DNA of 47,383 nucleotides from Collinsella aerofaciens (GTDB lineage: Bacteria; Actinomycetota; Coriobacteriia; Coriobacteriales; Coriobacteriaceae), in the NCBI RefSeq assembly GCF_015561195.1, contig NZ_JADMSU010000011.1, forward strand, positions 1 to 47,383. Reading direction: 5' to 3'. Positions 43,485 to 47,383 of the stretch are shown here, in pieces (the stretch's first letter is position 1; every line of letters begins with the position of its first letter). Made by a program: the position numbers and the translations under genes. Below the pieces are notes generated by a model. It saw nothing but the letters and a program-made list of their open reading frames with translations. It was not told the DNA's origin and did no database searches.

Positions 43485-44363
43485 CTAGTACAACGTAGCG
43501 CCGTTAAGCTGGTTTTTCTTGACAAACTCACCTAGCAGGTACTTGACCGTGGCGGGATCGTAATGATCAAAGATGCGCGGAACCGATGGGTCTTCGAGCG
43601 TGGCAAACTCCGCCATATCCTCAACCGTGAGCTCAAAGTCGAAGACGTCAAAGTTCTGCTCCATGCGGTCACGATGAACCGTCTTGGGAATCACGATTAC
43701 GTCCTGCTGCATGAGCGCACGCAGCACCACCTGGCCAGCGGTCTTGCCGTAGTTGGCGCCGATGCACGCAAGCAGCGGGTTGCAAAAGATGTCGTTCTGA
43801 CCCTCGGCAAACGGCGCCCAGGCCTCGTGCGCCACGCCCAGGTCGACCATGTTGGCATGGGCCTCCGCCTGCTGACGGAACGGATGCGTCTCGATCTGGT
43901 TGACGGCAGGCACCACCTCGGCGAGCAGCGCCACGTCCACAAGGCGCTCGGGATAGAAGTTGGAGACGCCGATAGCGCGCAGCTTACCGGCCTTGCAGGC
44001 ATCCTCCATGGCACGGTAGGCGCCCGTGTAGTCGCCCATGGCCTGATGCAGCAACATGAGGTCGATGTAGTCGGTACCGAGCTTCTTGAGGCTTTCGTCG
44101 ATCGATGCAGCCGCGCGCTCGTAGGTCATGTTGGAGACCCACACCTTGCTGGTGATAAACACCTCGTCGCGCGCCACGCCGGACGCGGCCACGCCTGCGC
44201 CCACGCCTTCCTCGTTGCCGTAGGCCTGCGCGGTATCGATGAGACGATAGCCGACCTCGAGTGCCTGACGCACGCACTCGGCCGTCTCGGCGGGCGGGGT
44301 CTGGAACACGCCATAGCCGAGCATGGGTATCTTCACGCCGTTGTTGAGGGTCTTATAAAACAT
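43485..44363 (-). CDS. aldo/keto reductase
   Basis: This NADPH-dependent AKR-family oxidoreductase (292 aa) has an (alpha/beta)8 barrel. The catalytic tetrad is D43, Y48 (LIDTAQAYGN), K73 (ITSKVWV) and H106 (LMLLHQAMG). The cofactor region IPKTVHRDRMEQNFDVFDFEL is intact. Substrates of such YvgN/2,5-diketogluconate reductase-like enzymes are varied carbonyls, so none is assigned. The ATG has AAGGGAC upstream. It follows the second reductase by 61 bp, suggesting one message that ends at 43419. Confidence 0.9.
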   Translation of the reverse strand: MFYKTLNNGVKIPMLGYGVFQTPPAETAECVRQALEVGYRLIDTAQAYGNEEGVGAGVAASGVARDEVFITSKVWVSNMTYERAAASIDESLKKLGTDYIDLMLLHQAMGDYTGAYRAMEDACKAGKLRAIGVSNFYPERLVDVALLAEVVPAVNQIETHPFRQQAEAHANMVDLGVAHEAWAPFAEGQNDIFCNPLLACIGANYGKTAGQVVLRALMQQDVIVIPKTVHRDRMEQNFDVFDFELTVEDMAEFATLEDPSVPRIFDHYDPATVKYLLGEFVKKNQLNGATLY

Positions 44364-44424
44364 ATCTGTCCCTTCATGTTTGGCCGCGCTTGGAGCAGCC
44401 CGTTCATATCACGTCTTTAAGCGC

Positions 44425-45276
44425 CTACTGCTGCGCCGCGTCCACGTCGACCTCGGCCATGGCCCACTCGGGGGCCTCGTCGGCCACATGGTAGTAGGCC
44501 TTCTGCGGCAAGGCGTTGATACGCGCCATCTCGTCCTCAGTCAACTCAAAGTCAAAGATATCGAGGTTGTCGTCCATATGCGCAGGGCTGAGCGTCTTGG
44601 GGAAGACCACGTTGCCTTCCTGGATGTGCCAGCGCATAATCACCTGGGCCGGGGTCTTGCCGTACCTGGCAGCAAGCTCGGTAAAGACGGGAGCGTTGAG
44701 CAGTCCAGCGTCACCGTGGCCGAGCGGATACCAGCCCTCAAAGGTAATGCCGTGCTCGGCAAGCTCCGCCTTGAGCTCATGCTGATTCCAGTAGGGGTTG
44801 ATCTCTACCTGCAGCACCGCCGGCTTGATGGTGGCCACGTCGAGCACCTCCTGAACCTTCTCGGCACTGAAATTCGACAGGCCGATGCTGTGCACCTTGC
44901 CCGCGCGCACGGCCTCTTCCATCGCGCGCCAACCGTCCACGTACTCACCGTAAGGCTGATGGAAAAGCAGCAGGTCGATATAGTCGAGCCCCAGGCGCGC
45001 GAGCGTCTTGTCGATTGCCTCAGCGCACTTCTCGTACGGATAGCTCTGCGGGAAGAATTTAGTGGTTACAAAGAGCTCCTCACGCGGAACGCCGCACGCG
45101 GCGATCACCTCACCCACGGCACGCTCGTTGAGATACATGTTGGCGGTATCGATATGGCGGTACCCGGCCTCGATGGCGCGCGGCAAACACGCGCGCACCT
45201 CATCGGAGGTCATCTGAAACACACCATAGCCGAGCTGCGGAATCTTATTGCCATCGTTCATCGTGACGCTGTGCAT
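44425..45276 (-). CDS. aldo/keto reductase (second, divergent from LysR)
   Basis: This second AKR (283 aa) has the tetrad D43, Y48 (HIDTANMYLN), K73 (VTTKFFP) and H106 (LLFHQPYG). The cofactor loop FPKTLSPAHMDDNLDIFDFEL is similar to its neighbour's, so the two are related paralogues but well diverged. The ATG at 45274-45276 has AAAGGG; an in-frame ATG 36 bp upstream is less likely. It is transcribed away from a LysR gene, the usual layout for a LysR-regulated target. Confidence 0.9.
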   Translation of the reverse strand: MHSVTMNDGNKIPQLGYGVFQMTSDEVRACLPRAIEAGYRHIDTANMYLNERAVGEVIAACGVPREELFVTTKFFPQSYPYEKCAEAIDKTLARLGLDYIDLLLFHQPYGEYVDGWRAMEEAVRAGKVHSIGLSNFSAEKVQEVLDVATIKPAVLQVEINPYWNQHELKAELAEHGITFEGWYPLGHGDAGLLNAPVFTELAARYGKTPAQVIMRWHIQEGNVVFPKTLSPAHMDDNLDIFDFELTEDEMARINALPQKAYYHVADEAPEWAMAEVDVDAAQQ

Positions 45277-45366
45277 AGAACGCCCTTTCATCTTGTGCGA
45301 CAAAACTGCCACAAAGGGACAACCCCGTTATGGCGGCAATGCCGGCGCGTGTTTTACAGCTTTAAG

Positions 45367-45395
45367 TTTGCGTGCCGGCACATCGAAAGTACAAT
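45367..45395 (+). promoter_or_regulatory. candidate lysR promoter with palindrome in the spacer
   Basis: TTTGCG (45367-45372) and TACAAT (45390-45395) are 17 bp apart. A perfect palindrome, GTGCCGGCAC (45372-45381), lies in the spacer of this divergent intergenic region, and could be the LysR operator controlling itself and the reductase. Confidence 0.4.
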
Positions 45396-45447
45396 GCCGA
45401 TTGCGCGATATCATATGCACGAGACGCATGAATGAGAGGAGCTTCTC

Positions 45448-46293
45448 ACGGATATCGAACAGCTCAGGCAGCTCGACGCCATCGACCGCACAGGTACCAT
45501 CAGCGCCGCAGCCACGGAACTCCGTGTCTCGCAGCCCGCACTCAGCCGCTCCGTGCAGCGCCTCGAGGCCGAGCTCGGTCAGTCGCTCATCGACCGCAGC
45601 GGACGCCACAGCCAGCTCAACGAGGCCGGCAAGATTGCCCTCGACTACGCGCGCCAGATCCTACGTGAGGAGCGTCTCATGCGCGAGGCCCTCAACGTCT
45701 ACGCCCGCCGCCAAAACGTGCTCTCGGTGGCAACGGTGGCGCCCGCACCGCTCTGGCGCCTCACCGCGCAGCTGGTAGACCACTTTCCGCAAACGATACT
45801 CACCTCGCAGACGCTCACGCAAGAGGACGTTGAGCGTTCCATCATCAACGGGCAAATCGACCTTGGCATCTCGACCAGGCCCGTAATGCTCCCTACCGTC
45901 CGCTACACACAGCTCATGACCGAGAGCCTTTCGGTCGTGCTCCCCGCGACACACCCGCTGGCCGGTCGCTCCACGCTCTCCGCAGCCGAGTTAGACGGAG
46001 AGACGTTTCTGCTCTACAGCCAGATCGGCTTTTGGAAGAGCTACTGCGACACGCTGTTCACCCACTCGCGTTTTGTGACGCAAGAAGACCGCACCGTCTT
46101 TTTGCAGCTCGCCCAAACCACCAATCTGCTGTTCTTCGTGAGCGATGCGCCACAAAACGATATCGATACCCCCGCGGACAAGGTTATCGCGCCCCTGCGC
46201 GATACCGCGGCGCACGCCACGTTCTATCTGCTTGTCAACAACGATGCCCGCCCCGATGCGCAGGCTGCTTTTGATTGGGTGGCAGCGCAGTAA
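45448..46293 (+). CDS. LysR-family transcriptional regulator with ACG start codon
   Basis: This LysR-type regulator has 281 aa if started at 45448. The HTH is DAIDRTGTISAAATELRVS with the recognition helix QPALSRSVQRLE, followed by a full substrate-binding domain to residue 281. The family's first residues fit DIEQLRQLDAID, preceded by ACG (45448-45450) exactly where ATG is expected. GAGGAG (45436-45441) lies six bases upstream, an ideal spacing. In this frame no ATG, GTG or TTG precedes the HTH; a GTG at 45553 would cut the HTH off. So either ACG initiates weakly or the start codon was lost by mutation. The rest of the frame is intact. Confidence 0.78.
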   Translation, partial: TDIEQLRQLDAIDRTGTISAAATELRVSQPALSRSVQRLEAELGQSLIDRSGRHSQLNEAGKIALDYARQILREERLMREALNVYARRQNVLSVATVAPAPLWRLTAQLVDHFPQTILTSQTLTQEDVERSIINGQIDLGISTRPVMLPTVRYTQLMTESLSVVLPATHPLAGRSTLSAAELDGETFLLYSQIGFWKSYCDTLFTHSRFVTQEDRTVFLQLAQTTNLLFFVSDAPQNDIDTPADKVIAPLRDTAAHATFYLLVNNDARPDAQAAFDWVAAQ

Positions 46294-46440
46294 TATCTTA
46301 ACCAGGCGACTAAGCATTCATGCAGCTTGTGCTAGCTGACAACATTCTTGCCCGCCGCGGCTTTACCGTGGCGCCCGCCGACGCAAACAATCTGGTGGCC
46401 GCGACTACATAGGCATCGAAAGCGCCCGCAAGATTGCCGA
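46294..46440. other. unassigned debris after lysR
   Basis: No gene is recognised. Short open stretches such as GRDYIGIESARKIADK (plus strand, around 46400) resemble the tail motif of DNA methylases, but too little remains to claim it. Confidence 0.3.
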
Positions 46441-46960
46441 CAAGACCACCGAGAAGCCAAGGTCCCTGCCGCCCGCTCTGAGCTCATCTACGATTCCACC
46501 ATGGGCGAGAACGGTGTGCTCAACATCGGCAAAGTCGGTGACTTCCAGTGCGAACTCGTTCTTGTTAATACGTTCCAGGTCCCAGCGACCGCTCGCCATG
46601 ACCGTTTACACGTCGCGCACATCCTCGGGCGCATAGCCACTCGACCCGATGATGGACTTTTGCGCATAGGTCAGATGCAGCAGGTCGAGCGCATGCGGTT
46701 TGTTGTTGACCGCAACGGAGACAAAACGGCTCCCGATCTATCCCAGCCGCATAAAGTCATCGACCTTCGCCTGCGAGCACCATGCCGCAACGCGCCCACG
46801 GCATCCCACCGTAAACGGCTCGATTAGACTCCCCAGGCGATCGGAAATGCACTCATCCACGCCATAGAGCGACCGGTCACGCTTGTCATCGGCCGGACAA
46901 GCGCGCAGTTTTTGCGTAAACGCCGCTGTATCCCGCCACATGTAATCAATAAAATAGTAA
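46441..46960 (-). pseudogene. decayed zinc-type alcohol dehydrogenase (MDR family)
   Basis: One minus-strand frame is readable from about 46950 to 46441 with two internal stops, TAG (46738-46740) and TAA (46606-46608). GSLIEPFTVGCRG resembles the catalytic-domain segment before the Rossmann fold. FVSVAVNNKPHALDLLHLTY, SGYAPEDVRDV and MASGRWDLERI resemble the C-terminal part of zinc alcohol/butanediol dehydrogenases. The Rossmann centre is missing, so there is a deletion as well. The N-terminal part is not recognisable. The assignment rests on motif memory. Confidence 0.55.
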
Positions 46961-46989
46961 GGGCCGACCGCAAACCTCGCGGTCGGCCC
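46961..46989. terminator. bidirectional terminator-like palindrome
   Basis: GGGCCGACCG (46961-46970) and CGGTCGGCCC (46980-46989) pair perfectly over a 9-nt loop. On the minus strand it continues TTACTATTTTATT. It may have served the gene whose relic starts at 47098. Confidence 0.7.
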
Positions 46990-47038
46990 TATGTTATATC
47001 TCTTGATCAGCGTCCCCCGGCCATTAATTGAGCACACG

Positions 47039-47098
47039 CTAGATCTTAGCCTTCTTACACGTAGAGCACTTGGGATACTCGAGAAATCGCACGCGCAT
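47039..47098 (-). pseudogene. N-terminal stub of an ArsC/Spx-like protein
   Basis: With AAAGGGG upstream of an ATG at 47096-47098, the frame reads RVRFLEYPKCSTCKKAKI and then TAG (47039-47041). The EYPKCSTCKKAK motif with its CxxC is the start of arsenate-reductase/Spx-family proteins. The remaining about 100 residues are absent, so this is a truncated gene. Confidence 0.55.
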
Positions 47099-47216
47099 AC
47101 CGTAGCCCCTTTCTTGCAGCACATCTGCCTTTATCCCCATAGAAGCAAAGTCCATGGGAGCCATGCTCGTCCAGCAATAGAATATCGTCTCCGCGTCCAT
47201 TTTTCTTGCTTTGTCT

Positions 47217-47281
47217 ACGCCTGCAGAACGTTCTCAGCCGATACAAGGGCAACATCCGTCCCCGCAACATCCTCAAGTTGA
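47217..47281 (-). pseudogene. C-terminal tail of an unidentified gene
   Basis: The minus strand reads QLEDVAGTDVALVSAENVLQA and stops at TAG (47217-47219). It begins right where the 5S terminator sequence ends, so its upstream part was replaced by or never joined the rRNA region. I do not recognise the family. The codon pattern looks coding, but the piece is short. Confidence 0.35.
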
Positions 47282-47284
47282 CGC

Positions 47285-47314
47285 AAAAAAGGGGGAGGCC
47301 GCTAGGCCTCCCCC
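47285..47314 (-). terminator. rho-independent terminator after the second 5S copy
   Basis: GGGGGAGGCC (47291-47300) pairs with GGCCTCCCCC (47305-47314), followed on the minus strand by TTTTTT. It is almost identical to the element at 41498-41528. Confidence 0.9.
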
Positions 47315-47349
47315 TTCTTCAAGTCAAGCGTACGGCTCGGTGCCGTCCA

Positions 47350-47383
47350 CCGGTCAGCGGCGCCCTGGCCTCCCACGGGCTGA
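47350..47383 (-). rRNA. rrf: 5S rRNA, 3' part, cut by the window end
   Basis: Positions 47350-47383 are identical to 41563-41596 of the first copy, the 3' end of 5S on the minus strand. The rest lies outside the window. A full rRNA operon may follow to the right, but that cannot be seen. Confidence 0.8.

Noticed and set aside
43485-45276. The two aldo/keto reductases as a recent tandem duplication
   Set aside because: They share the fold and catalytic positions but differ widely in sequence, so any duplication is old or they were brought together.
45553-46293. LysR starting at GTG 45553
   Set aside because: This would remove most of the helix-turn-helix, which is encoded in frame upstream with an ideally placed ribosome site.
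1-47383. tRNA genes, CRISPR arrays, prophage or insertion sequences
   Set aside because: No tRNA-like segments, regularly spaced repeats, integrase, transposase or phage structural genes were recognised on either strand by reading. A covariance-model scan could still find a small RNA.

Overview
The window is a high-GC bacterial chromosomal segment that looks like a gut actinobacterium of the class Coriobacteriia, most likely Collinsella or a close relative. I infer this from the WhiA regulator, the actinobacterial order uvrC/rapZ/whiA/gap/pgk/tpiA/secG, and the overall protein character. No species marker is complete here, so the genus is an inference. Nearly all genes from 1 to 31.5 kb are on the minus strand, so their transcription order is opposite to the coordinates.

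Region 1 (1-6.3 kb, minus): a complete oligopeptide ABC transporter, oppA-oppB-oppC-oppD-oppF. It ends at a large double inverted repeat at positions 1-97. Region 2 (6.3-13.5 kb, minus): rapZ, whiA, gap, then pgk-tpiA-gpmI and secG, the lower-glycolysis block of Actinobacteria. Region 3 (13.6-24.3 kb, minus): a sialic-acid locus. It holds a peptide-type ABC importer of the SatABCD/NanBCDF kind (including a permease-ATPase fusion), two tandem esterase-family proteins, NanA lyase, a NanK-type ROK kinase and NanE epimerase. Together they would import sialic acid, remove O-acetyl groups, and convert it to GlcNAc-6-P plus pyruvate. The locus lies between uvrC and rapZ, which are usually adjacent in Actinobacteria. 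The gene yvcK, usually between rapZ and whiA, is missing.

Region 4 (24.3-31.5 kb, minus): uvrC, murJ, a YbaK-type deacylase and uvrA. Region 5 (31.7-37.8 kb, plus): an LTA-synthase-like membrane sulfatase-fold enzyme, Mrp ATPase and two FAD oxidoreductases. Region 6 (37.9-41.4 kb, minus): uvrB, and coaE overlapping a small lytic transglycosylase.

Region 7 (41.5-47.4 kb) is accessory in character. It lies between two 5S rRNA copies in the same orientation, each followed by a near-identical terminator. The inner 5S copy has lost its 5' end and is fused to gene debris (a PPOX-family tail and a PAS/nitroreductase chimera). The outer copy runs off the window and also abuts debris (a zinc alcohol dehydrogenase relic and an ArsC/Spx-like stub). 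Between these edges are intact genes: an XRE-type regulator fused to a complete two-iron superoxide-reductase domain, two aldo/keto reductases, and a divergent LysR regulator whose reading frame has ACG where ATG is expected.

The items most worth follow-up are the HTH-superoxide reductase fusion, the sialic-acid locus with an esterase paralogue lacking its catalytic serine, and the 5S-bounded mosaic island. No tRNA, CRISPR array, prophage or insertion sequence was recognised.
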